This document shows, piece after piece, positions 24,445-31,387 of a DNA stretch of 46,874 nt. The stretch spans positions 1-46,874 of the forward strand of contig JANXYK010000034.1 of the NCBI GenBank assembly GCA_025350055.1, in the 5' to 3' direction. Positions within the stretch are counted from its first letter, which is position 1; every line of letters begins with the position of its first letter. The notes beneath the pieces were generated by a model. That model did no database searches. It had not been told where the DNA came from and saw only the letters and a program-made list of their open reading frames with translations. The translations under genes were made by a program, and so were the position numbers. This DNA comes from Gammaproteobacteria bacterium (lineage in GTDB: Bacteria > Pseudomonadota > Gammaproteobacteria > Steroidobacterales > Steroidobacteraceae).

Positions 24445-25440
24445 ATGAAACGTTTCACCGATCTGGCTGAAGTGGGCCGCGAGCAGGTGCTCGAACTGCT
24501 GGCGTTGGCGCGGCGCCTCGAGGCGCAACCGGAACCGCGGGCGCTGGCAGGCAAAGTGCTCGGGCTCCTGTTCATGAATCCGTCGCTGCGCACGCTGGCT
24601 TCCTTCCAGGCTGGCATGGCACGCCTGGGCGGCGCTTCCTTCGTGATCACTCCCGGCCAGGGCACCTGGCAACTCGAGACGCGCGAGGGCGTGGTGATGA
24701 ACGGCGCCGCTGCCGAGCACATCCGCGAAGGCTTGCCGACGCTGGCCTCGTACTGCGATGTGATGGGCATCCGCGCCTTTGCCGAAGGCAAGGATCTGGC
24801 CACGGATCTCGCCGAGACACGCTTCAATGCAATGGCCGCACTGGTGCAGAAGCCGCTGATCAATCTCGAGTCGGCGATGAATCACCCCTGCCAGGCACTC
24901 GCCGACTGGAAATCAATCGACGAGCTCGCGCTGCCGCAGCGTGCGCGCTTGGTGCTGAGCTGGGTGCCGCATCCCAGGGCATTGCCGCTCGCGGTGCCGG
25001 CGGCGACAGTGCACATGGCGGCGATGCGCGGCATGGACGTCGTGGTGCTGCGCCCCGAAGGCTTTGCGCTGCCCGCGCCCGTGATGGACGCCGCGCGCAG
25101 CGCCGCGGCAGCCAGCGGTGGATCCGTGCAGGAAACCGCCGATCGCGCCGCCGCACTCGCCGGCGCACACATCGTCTACGCCAAGGAATGGGGCTCGACC
25201 ACTCATTACGGCGACAAGGCCGCCGACCAGCGGCTGCGCGGCGCGCACCAGGACTGGTGCCTGCGCAATGTATCCTTCGCGCGCAGCGCCGCCGATTGCC
25301 ACCTGATGCATTGCCTGCCGGTGCGTCGCAATTGCGCGATCGCCGATGAAGTGCTCGATGGCCCGCGCAGCATCGTGCTGCGCCAGGCCTACAACCGCAT
25401 GCCGGCGCAGATGGCTGTGCTGCATCGGCTGCTATCATGA
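24445..25440 (+). CDS. argF': N-acylornithine carbamoyltransferase (ArgF'), acetyl- or succinylornithine type
   Basis: Carbamoylates N-acylated ornithine instead of free ornithine, 331 residues. Carbamoyl-phosphate motif FMNPSLRT is at residues 43-50, NHPCQALAD follows in the middle, and HCLPVRRN lies near the C-terminus. The stretch TWQLETREGVVMNGAAAEHI resembles, from memory, Bacteroides fragilis succinylornithine transcarbamylase more than the Xanthomonas acetylornithine enzyme. At the specificity position before EHI (Pro90 in Bacteroides, Glu92 in Xanthomonas) this protein has Ala90. It starts seven bases after argD. Confidence 0.85.
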   Translation: MKRFTDLAEVGREQVLELLALARRLEAQPEPRALAGKVLGLLFMNPSLRTLASFQAGMARLGGASFVITPGQGTWQLETREGVVMNGAAAEHIREGLPTLASYCDVMGIRAFAEGKDLATDLAETRFNAMAALVQKPLINLESAMNHPCQALADWKSIDELALPQRARLVLSWVPHPRALPLAVPAATVHMAAMRGMDVVVLRPEGFALPAPVMDAARSAAAASGGSVQETADRAAALAGAHIVYAKEWGSTTHYGDKAADQRLRGAHQDWCLRNVSFARSAADCHLMHCLPVRRNCAIADEVLDGPRSIVLRQAYNRMPAQMAVLHRLLS

Positions 25441-25462
25441 TTCCAAGGAGTACCGAGAGACA

Positions 25463-26401
25463 ATGATGATGCACCGGGCTGACCAGCTCGCGACCATACG
25501 CGCCTTGCGCGCGGCGGCGCCTTACATCCGCCTCTACAAGGGCAAGATCTTCGTGGTGAAGGCCGGTGGCGCCGTGTTCGGCGACGCTGCGCAGACGCGC
25601 TCGCTGATCGAACAGATCGCAATCCTGCACAGCCTCGGCGTACGCGTGGTGATGGTGCACGGTGGCGGACCGCAACTCACCGAAGTCACGGAAGCCATGG
25701 GCGTGCCCACGCGCATGATCGCCGGACGGCGCGTCACCGACGAGAAGGCGATCGACGCCACCTCGATGGTGCTCAATGGCCTGATCAATACGCGCATCCT
25801 CTCGATCTGCCGCGACCAGGGGATCGATGCGGTCGGTCTCTCGGGTGTCGATGCGGGGCTGGTGATCGCGCACCGTCGCCCGCCCGTGAAACTCAAACCC
25901 ACCGACACGGAGACGGTCGACTACGGTTTCGTTGGCGACATCGATCGCATCGATACCACCGTGATCAGGAAGCACCTGGACAACGGCTTGATGCCGGTGA
26001 TCAGCCCGCTCTCGGCCGACGAACGTGGCCAGCTGCTCAACATCAATGCCGACACGGTGGCTGCGGCCATCGGCGCGGCACTCGAGGCCGAGAAGCTGAT
26101 CCTGTGTACTGGAGCGCCCGGCATACTCGACAACGTTGCCGATTCGGGTTCGGTGGTGTCGTACATCGATCTCGCGGCCCTCAAGCGCATGCGCGATGAG
26201 GGCAAGATCGTCAATGGCATGCTGCCCAAGGCCAAGGCGATCGAGGATGCGATCCGCGGCGGCGTGCGCCGCGTGCACGTGATTTCCTACGCCGCACCTG
26301 ATGGAATTCTTACGGAAGTCTTTACCAATGAGGGTACCGGCACGCTGATCGTCGCCGATACCAAGGCGCTGACGCCCGCCGAACAGCAACCGGCCGGCTG
26401 A
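25463..26401 (+). CDS. argB: N-acetylglutamate kinase (N-acylglutamate kinase)
   Basis: Amino-acid kinase that phosphorylates N-acylglutamate, 312 residues. Conserved parts are VVKAGGAVFGD, VMVHGGGPQLTEV, the substrate loop RMIAGRRVTDE, LNINADTVAAAIGAAL and the C-terminal DGILTEVFTNEGTGTLI. It ends there: no C-terminal GNAT domain is fused, unlike the ArgA-ArgB fusions of Xanthomonas. The operon therefore shows no conventional N-acetylglutamate synthase. The frame starts ATGATGATG, 13 bases after an AAGGAG. It is the last arg gene before the accessory region. Confidence 0.93.
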   Translation: MMMHRADQLATIRALRAAAPYIRLYKGKIFVVKAGGAVFGDAAQTRSLIEQIAILHSLGVRVVMVHGGGPQLTEVTEAMGVPTRMIAGRRVTDEKAIDATSMVLNGLINTRILSICRDQGIDAVGLSGVDAGLVIAHRRPPVKLKPTDTETVDYGFVGDIDRIDTTVIRKHLDNGLMPVISPLSADERGQLLNINADTVAAAIGAALEAEKLILCTGAPGILDNVADSGSVVSYIDLAALKRMRDEGKIVNGMLPKAKAIEDAIRGGVRRVHVISYAAPDGILTEVFTNEGTGTLIVADTKALTPAEQQPAG

Positions 26402-26525
26402 ACGACCGCCGGCAGGCTCCAGGGCTGGCAGCAGCTGAGTTCAAATGGCGGAGTTGCCGCACCGCTATTAGACTGTGTGCTCTACTCATAGGATTTGAGT
26501 CGGGCGCCACGCCTATGTCGGACAA
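26402..26525. other. Intergenic gap after argB
   Basis: 124 bases with no supported gene. A four-codon reading frame (ATGTCGGACAAGTGA, 26515-26529) overlaps the GTG start of the next gene; it is too short to claim. No convincing terminator or promoter is visible. Confidence 0.5.
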
Positions 26526-27377
26526 GTGAAAACACGGCTCGCCAGGGCGCTGTTTCGCAGCTGGCCGCTACCCTTCGCGCATGTGCGCCTGATGAAGTGG
26601 ATCGACCCGCCGCGGGTAGCCGCCGTCGAGGTCACCACCGAACTCAAGCGCTACGGCCTGCGGCTCAGTTACGATCCGAATTCCTACATTGGCCGCTATA
26701 TCTACTATCGCGGCCTGTTCGAGGAGCAGGTGCTCAGGGCCATCGAGCGCGCGCTGCGGCCGGGCGGCACCTTCATCGACATAGGCGCCAATATTGGCCA
26801 GCACACGGTAGTCGCGGCGCATTGCGTAGGCACAGGCGGACGCGTCATTGCCTTCGAGCCACAGGCAGTGGCACGCGCGCGCCTGGTCCACAACATTGCG
26901 CTCAACAACCAACAGGACCGGGTCGAGGTGCACGCTTGTGCGCTAGGCCGCGAGCAGGCGCCGGGCAATATCTACGTGCTGAACGACAACAACGACGGCC
27001 AGAGCAGCCTGCGCCCGGTGACACACACAGAACCGAGCGAGGCGGTGCAGATTGAAACACTGGACGGCATGGACCTGGACGTCGACCTGCGTCGCGGCTG
27101 CGTGGTCAAGATCGATGTCGAGGGCGGCGAAATCGATGTGCTCGATGGCGCGGTCGAATTTATACGAACGGTGCGCCCGCAGGCCTTGTTTGTCGAATGT
27201 GCTAACCGGCACCTGCAGCGCTTCGGTTACTCGGGCCTCGATGTGCAGCACTGGCTGCGCGAGCACGGCTACGATGTACAGGGCCTGGTGCACGGACGCT
27301 GGCAGCCGCTGAACCGGTCAATCGACTGCGACCTGCTGGCTACGTCGCGCAAACCAACGCGCAGGTCATCGCACTAG
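26526..27377 (+). CDS. FkbM-family SAM-dependent methyltransferase, copy 1
   Basis: A 283-residue FkbM-type O-methyltransferase. The SAM-binding motif GTFIDIGANIGQHTVVAA lies near residues 80-97, followed by the acidic ribose contact in VIAFEPQAVAR and the later family motif VVKIDVEGGEIDVLDGA. FkbM proteins methylate hydroxyls on polyketides, sugars or glycolipids. The start is GTG at 26526, and an upstream hydrophobic/basic N-terminus precedes the domain. It is followed 28 bases later by a second, divergent FkbM gene, so the pair may decorate one glycan or lipid. Confidence 0.87.
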   Translation: MKTRLARALFRSWPLPFAHVRLMKWIDPPRVAAVEVTTELKRYGLRLSYDPNSYIGRYIYYRGLFEEQVLRAIERALRPGGTFIDIGANIGQHTVVAAHCVGTGGRVIAFEPQAVARARLVHNIALNNQQDRVEVHACALGREQAPGNIYVLNDNNDGQSSLRPVTHTEPSEAVQIETLDGMDLDVDLRRGCVVKIDVEGGEIDVLDGAVEFIRTVRPQALFVECANRHLQRFGYSGLDVQHWLREHGYDVQGLVHGRWQPLNRSIDCDLLATSRKPTRRSSH

Positions 27378-27405
27378 TCGCACGGCGAGTGGAAGGGGTG
27401 GTGCC

Positions 27406-28176
27406 ATGTCGCTCAACACGTCCAGACTCATCCGCAATGTCGGGCGCGTGCCTGAGCTGCTGCGTGCCGTGCTTGCAACTCCTCAGTGGTTTGACCTGAC
27501 TACGGGCTACCTGAGATTGAAGCAGCCTTATCCATTGGTGCTGCGCTTTCGCAATCGGCAGCGAATCACGCTGATCAATCGCTCGGATCTGGCGACTTTG
27601 TGGCTGGTGTTCTTTCCTCCCACGTACCCGGTCTATGTTTCGGATCAGCGCATTCTTGACCTCGGGGCCAACATCGGTGCTTTTTCGCTTTTCGCCGCCA
27701 ACCGTGCGCCGCAGGCACACATAGTTGCTGTGGAACCATTCCCTGAGACATTCAGAAAGTTCGTTGCAATGCTTGAGGAAAACCAACTGACGCATCGAGT
27801 TACGGCCATATCGGCAGCGTTGACTGGCAGCGACAGGGAGGTGCACATCAATGATTCACCGGGTATGGACAGTCAATTCCGCAACGTATCCAATCGAGGG
27901 CTATCGGTCACGGGCATATCGTTGAGTTCCCTTTATGAACGAGCAGGCTGGGACAGCGCTGACCTCCTGAAGATCGACATTGAGGGTAGCGAATACGATG
28001 GACTGCTGGCTGCGTCGCCGGAAGTACTGCGCCGCGCTGGCCGAATTGCCATGGAGTTTCATCCGGATCCACGTAAACAGAAACTCTTTGATCACCTGCG
28101 CGAAGCTGGTTTTCGGTTGCAATCCGAGCGCGATGACGGAGCAGGCTACGGGATGGCCCATTTCACAAGGGTCTGA
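27406..28176 (+). CDS. FkbM-family SAM-dependent methyltransferase, copy 2
   Basis: A 256-residue FkbM-type methyltransferase. The SAM motif RILDLGANIGAFSLFAA lies near residue 82, with HIVAVEPFPETFRKF and LLKIDIEGSEYDGLLA later in the protein. Similarity to the preceding copy is limited to the domain motifs, so they are not a fresh duplication. Base composition looks lower in GC than the surrounding genes, with more A/T third positions, which suggests transfer. It ends at 28176; the convergent RES gene ends 37 bases further on. Confidence 0.85.
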   Translation: MSLNTSRLIRNVGRVPELLRAVLATPQWFDLTTGYLRLKQPYPLVLRFRNRQRITLINRSDLATLWLVFFPPTYPVYVSDQRILDLGANIGAFSLFAANRAPQAHIVAVEPFPETFRKFVAMLEENQLTHRVTAISAALTGSDREVHINDSPGMDSQFRNVSNRGLSVTGISLSSLYERAGWDSADLLKIDIEGSEYDGLLAASPEVLRRAGRIAMEFHPDPRKQKLFDHLREAGFRLQSERDDGAGYGMAHFTRV

Positions 28177-28213
28177 TGGCGCAGTTTGCGCCTTGGTGTC
28201 TGGCGCGCGTGGG

Positions 28214-28927
28214 CTACGTCCAGTTGCCAGCGTCGAATTCGAAGCTCTCGCCCGCCACGCCAGAGCGCTGCAGGCGCGCGCCGGCAGCCGTACAGCGGCA
28301 TACCCAGGTCTGCATGGGCGAGGTGCGGCTTAGCGTGAGCGCCGCCGCCTCGAAGACTGCGCCGCAGACACCCGACTCGACGCGCGCCGACTGGTAGCGG
28401 ATCCAGGCCACGCGCTGGGTTCGCGCTGCCGCCGCAAGCTCATGGCAGGGGCCATAGTCGCGCCGATGCCGCCAGTGCTGCTGCGCGCCGCTCCAGGGGA
28501 CACGTGTCAGATCGAGGCAGCGGCCGCGCACCTGGGCGCGAATAAAACTGTGCGTGGTGTGCAGCGCCTGGCCCGCCAGCCCATCACTGTCCGTAAGGAA
28601 GCGCCAGCGCCAGTAGCCGGCTTCGGCGCAGGCAGTGCGCAGCTCTTCGGCGCCGTACCAGGCGCCGGGGTCGAGCGCACGCCGGAAGCGCGAGGCAATC
28701 GGTGAGCGGTAGCGGAATGGCGTGGTCAGCAGGTAGTGGCGCGTGTGCGTGTGCGGCGGGAGCCCCGGCTTGCTCTCCTCGATTAGCTCCTCGAGTACGC
28801 GATGATCTGCGGCCGACTCGGTAAGGCGGAGCGTGGCGATAAGATGCTGCGCCTCGACGCCGCGCCACAAGAGGCGGCTGCGCTTACGCAGGCCTTCGAA
28901 CCAGGCGGCTTGCCAGGCTGCGCTCAC
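28214..28927 (-). CDS. RES-domain toxin (predicted NAD+-degrading enzyme)
   Basis: A 237-residue protein with a RES domain. The region PFRYRSPIASRFRRALDPGA, then WYGAEELRTACAEAGYWRW, carries the invariant arginine, tyrosine and glutamate pattern of RES toxins. Known members deplete NAD+ by phosphorolysis or hydrolysis. It is larger than minimal RES toxins (about 150-180 residues), with an N-terminal helical extension. Its GTG start overlaps the antitoxin stop (GTGA), the usual toxin-second arrangement. It may poison growth when unpaired. Confidence 0.82.
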   Translation of the reverse strand: MSAAWQAAWFEGLRKRSRLLWRGVEAQHLIATLRLTESAADHRVLEELIEESKPGLPPHTHTRHYLLTTPFRYRSPIASRFRRALDPGAWYGAEELRTACAEAGYWRWRFLTDSDGLAGQALHTTHSFIRAQVRGRCLDLTRVPWSGAQQHWRHRRDYGPCHELAAAARTQRVAWIRYQSARVESGVCGAVFEAAALTLSRTSPMQTWVCRCTAAGARLQRSGVAGESFEFDAGNWT

Positions 28928-29325
28928 AGCGGAGCACGCATTCCATCCAGGTAGGCGACCACACCCGCGAGTCCTTCGGCTCGCTCAATCAGCTCGACCG
29001 GCCGCCCATTCAGACCGCGGTTGTAGCTGCCGAGCCAGCGCAGCCGCTGCTCGGCGTCGTTCCCCACCAGGGCATCGAGCGAGCGGTACAGGCGCACCAG
29101 TAGCAGTGCCAGCTCGCCTTCCTTGCCGGCCGGATCGATCAGCCGCGCGCCGCTTGCCAGCCGTGAGACGCCAGCCTCGCTCACGCCCAGCAGCCGCGCC
29201 AGCGCAGCGCGCGACAACCCCAGCAGCGCGGCGGTGCGCAGCACCGCGCCCGAAAGCACGCGGGCGGCCTCGGCCGGCCGGACCGCTGCGGTGCCCTGGA
29301 TCTTTCCGGATTCCGCGTGGGCCAT
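28924..29325 (-). CDS. Xre/MbcA/ParS-type antitoxin
   Basis: A 133-residue antitoxin partner of the RES toxin. A helix-turn-helix lies near residues 32-60 (LGLSRAALARLLGVSEAGVS), and the C-terminal DUF2384-type toxin-binding segment ends RWLGSYNRGLNGRPVELIE, then AGVVAYLDGMRAPL. The ATG at 29325 is chosen because AAAGGAG stands six bases upstream; a longer in-frame extension would translate through the operator. Together with the palindrome at 29334-29347 it should repress its own operon. Confidence 0.85.
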   Translation of the reverse strand: MAHAESGKIQGTAAVRPAEAARVLSGAVLRTAALLGLSRAALARLLGVSEAGVSRLASGARLIDPAGKEGELALLLVRLYRSLDALVGNDAEQRLRWLGSYNRGLNGRPVELIERAEGLAGVVAYLDGMRAPL

Positions 29326-29333
29326 GTATGCTC

Positions 29334-29356
29334 CTTTCACGTGAAAGAATACTATA
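29334..29356 (-). promoter_or_regulatory. Palindromic operator and -10 element of the Xre-RES operon
   Basis: CTTTCACGTGAAAG at 29334-29347 is a perfect 14-base palindrome overlapping the antitoxin Shine-Dalgarno sequence. On the minus strand a TATAGT -10 candidate lies just upstream at 29351-29356; no good -35 is seen. A bound Xre dimer here would block the promoter. The same A/T-rich gap also holds the argH upstream region. Confidence 0.6.
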
Positions 29357-29435
29357 TTTTTCATTCAGTTGCAAAATGACCCCAGTACCCGCCGGCGAGG
29401 CTATGATTGGCGCCGGACATGGAATCCGGGATCAT

Positions 29436-30629
29436 ATGAGCAGACTCTGGGACAAGGGCGCACCGCTCGATCAGCACGTGCTGCAGTACACGGCTGGCGA
29501 AGACTACGCGCTCGATGAACGCCTGGTGCGCCACGACATCCGGGCCTCGCTGGCCCATGCCCAGATGCTGCACGCCCAGGGTCTGCTGGCCGCGGCCGAT
29601 CTGGCCGCCATCAGCGCCGGGCTCGAGACCCTGGGTGCGGCCCATGCGCGTGGCGAGTGGTACGTAGAGCTCGCCGACGAGGATGGTCAGACCGCGCTCG
29701 AAAAGCGCCTGACTGCGGCCGTCGGTCCGGCCGGCGGCCGCATCCACCTCGGGCGCTCGCGGAACGATCAGGTGCTGGCCGCGCTGCGCCTCTACCTGCG
29801 CGAGGCGAGCGAGGCGCTGGCGCTCGGCGCTGAGGCGGTTGCTGCCGCGCTCGATCGGCTGGCGCAGCGCCAGGGGACGATCGTGCTGCCGGGCTATACG
29901 CACATGCAACAGGCCATGCCGAGTTCAGTTGCATTGTGGTGCGGCGGATTTGCCGCCGAGCTGCGCGACGATGCCGCCGGCCTGCGGGCCGTGCGCCGGC
30001 GCGCCGGCCGCAATCCACTGGGCTCGGCTGCCGGCTACGGCACGCCTGGGCTGCCGCTCGATCGCGAGATGACCACGCGCGCGCTCGGGTTCGAGAGCAC
30101 GCAGGAGCCCGTGACCGCGGTGCAACTCTCGCGCGGCAAGGCCGAAGCTCAGCTGCTGTTCGAGATCACGCTGTGCATGCAGGATCTCGGACGCCTGGCC
30201 GCCGACCTGCTGCTGTTCTATACGCAGGAGTTCGCCTTCGTCACTCTGCCCGATGCCTTTACGACCGGCTCGTCAATCATGCCGCAGAAGCGCAACCCGG
30301 ATGTCTTCGAGCTGCTGCGCGGCCGCTCCGCCAGCGCCCTCGCCTGCCTCACCGAGGCGCTGGCGCTGTGCGCCAAGCTGCCCTCGGGCTACCAGCGCGA
30401 CCTGCAGCTGCTCAAGGCACCGCTGTTCCGCGGCATCGATTTCTGCCAGCAGAGCCTGGACATCCTGGGCCCGGCCCTCGACGCGCTGCAGTTCCAGCCC
30501 GATTGCATTGCCATGGATCCCGCAGTGCACGCGGCCAGCGAAGCCTACGCCCTGGTTGTCAAGGAAGGGCTACCGTTTCGCGAGGCCTATCGGCGCGTCG
30601 CCGCGCAGCTCAAGTCTTCGGGCAAGTGA
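29436..30629 (+). CDS. argH: Argininosuccinate lyase, Bacteroidetes-like type
   Basis: Cleaves argininosuccinate to arginine and fumarate, the last step of the pathway started by the operon at 19.4-26.4 kb. The catalytic signature GSSIMPQKRNPD is complete, and HLGRSRNDQV and LPGYTHMQQAMP are conserved. At 397 residues it is shorter than E. coli ArgH (457). Its N-terminus reads SRLWDKGAPLDQHVLQYTAG in place of the usual LWGGRF, a form I associate with Bacteroidetes enzymes. ATG 29436 is the best start; ATGs at 29403 and 29375 are less likely. It is separated from argB by 3 kb of accessory genes. Confidence 0.92.
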   Translation: MSRLWDKGAPLDQHVLQYTAGEDYALDERLVRHDIRASLAHAQMLHAQGLLAAADLAAISAGLETLGAAHARGEWYVELADEDGQTALEKRLTAAVGPAGGRIHLGRSRNDQVLAALRLYLREASEALALGAEAVAAALDRLAQRQGTIVLPGYTHMQQAMPSSVALWCGGFAAELRDDAAGLRAVRRRAGRNPLGSAAGYGTPGLPLDREMTTRALGFESTQEPVTAVQLSRGKAEAQLLFEITLCMQDLGRLAADLLLFYTQEFAFVTLPDAFTTGSSIMPQKRNPDVFELLRGRSASALACLTEALALCAKLPSGYQRDLQLLKAPLFRGIDFCQQSLDILGPALDALQFQPDCIAMDPAVHAASEAYALVVKEGLPFREAYRRVAAQLKSSGK

Positions 30630-30646
30630 ATCGGGCAGAGCCAACG

Positions 30647-31078
30647 ATGCACGAAAGCGACACTGCAGCGCCCGCAGCGGCACCACCTCCAGGCTTGATC
30701 GGCTACGTGCACTGGATCTACGGCTTGCACGCACTCAGCGTCTTGACCAGCCTCACCTCCAGCGCCAGCGTCGCCGGGCGCTTTGTGTTTGGACTGCCCT
30801 CGATCATCGCCGTGATCATGAACTATGCGCGCCGCCGCGAGGCGCGCGGCAATTTCCTCGAATCGCATTTCGCCTGGCAGATACGCACGTTCTGGTACGC
30901 GTTCCTGGCGCTGCTGATAATTCTGCTTATTTCCGCGCCGCTGATCCTGATCTTGGGTCTGGGCGTACTCACGGCGATGGCGGGCTTCGGCATAGTTGGC
31001 ATCTGGGTGATCTACCGTGTCGCGCGCGGTTGGCTGGCATTGCGTGATCGACGGCGCATGCCGCTGAGGCTCATATGA
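30647..31078 (+). CDS. Small multi-spanning membrane protein
   Basis: A 143-residue protein with about three to four hydrophobic segments: HWIYGLHALSVLTSL, then FVFGLPSIIAVIMNYA, a double segment around FWYAFLALLIILLIS and GFGIVGIWVIYRVARGWLAL. The layout resembles the DUF4870/Tic20-like family, which is found widely and has no settled function. A basic tail (RDRRRMPLRLI) follows. It begins 17 bases after argH and overlaps lptM by four bases (ATGA), so the three form one transcript. Confidence 0.7.
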   Translation: MHESDTAAPAAAPPPGLIGYVHWIYGLHALSVLTSLTSSASVAGRFVFGLPSIIAVIMNYARRREARGNFLESHFAWQIRTFWYAFLALLIILLISAPLILILGLGVLTAMAGFGIVGIWVIYRVARGWLALRDRRRMPLRLI

Positions 31079-31344
31079 ACCGCGGCGCACAACACCACAC
31101 GATCACTGGTGTTACCGTATATCGCGTCGCGATCTACCTGATCTGCGGCTGCCTGTGCATCGCAGCCGCGGGCTGTGGCCAGAAAGGGCCACTGTATTTG
31201 CCAGATACCGCTCCGGAAGTTGTGCCCGCCAACTCCGCCCCGCAGCCAAAGCCAACGGACCCGCCGGCAGCCACTCCCGATGACAAACCAGGGTCATCGT
31301 CGACTACCAAGAAGAACGCGGCGTCGCAGACCCCTGGCGACTGA
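31075..31344 (+). CDS. lptM: LPS-assembly lipoprotein LptM (YifL)
   Basis: An 89-residue lipoprotein. The signal segment ends in a lipobox with the lipidated cysteine, and the mature N-terminus CGQKGPLYLP is the diagnostic LptM motif. In E. coli LptM helps mature the disulphides of LptD during assembly of the LPS translocon in the outer membrane. The rest is a Pro/Ala-rich flexible tail. lptM usually sits beside lysA or dapF; here it follows argH and a membrane protein. Confidence 0.88.
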   Translation: MNRGAQHHTITGVTVYRVAIYLICGCLCIAAAGCGQKGPLYLPDTAPEVVPANSAPQPKPTDPPAATPDDKPGSSSTTKKNAASQTPGD

Positions 31345-31387
31345 TACGGCGTTTACAAGGCTCCAACCTGGGACGCTCGCAATCCGC

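Noticed and set aside
26515-26529. Four-codon leader-like frame overlapping the first FkbM start
   Set aside because: Too short to claim; no attenuator hairpin or ribosome site supports it.
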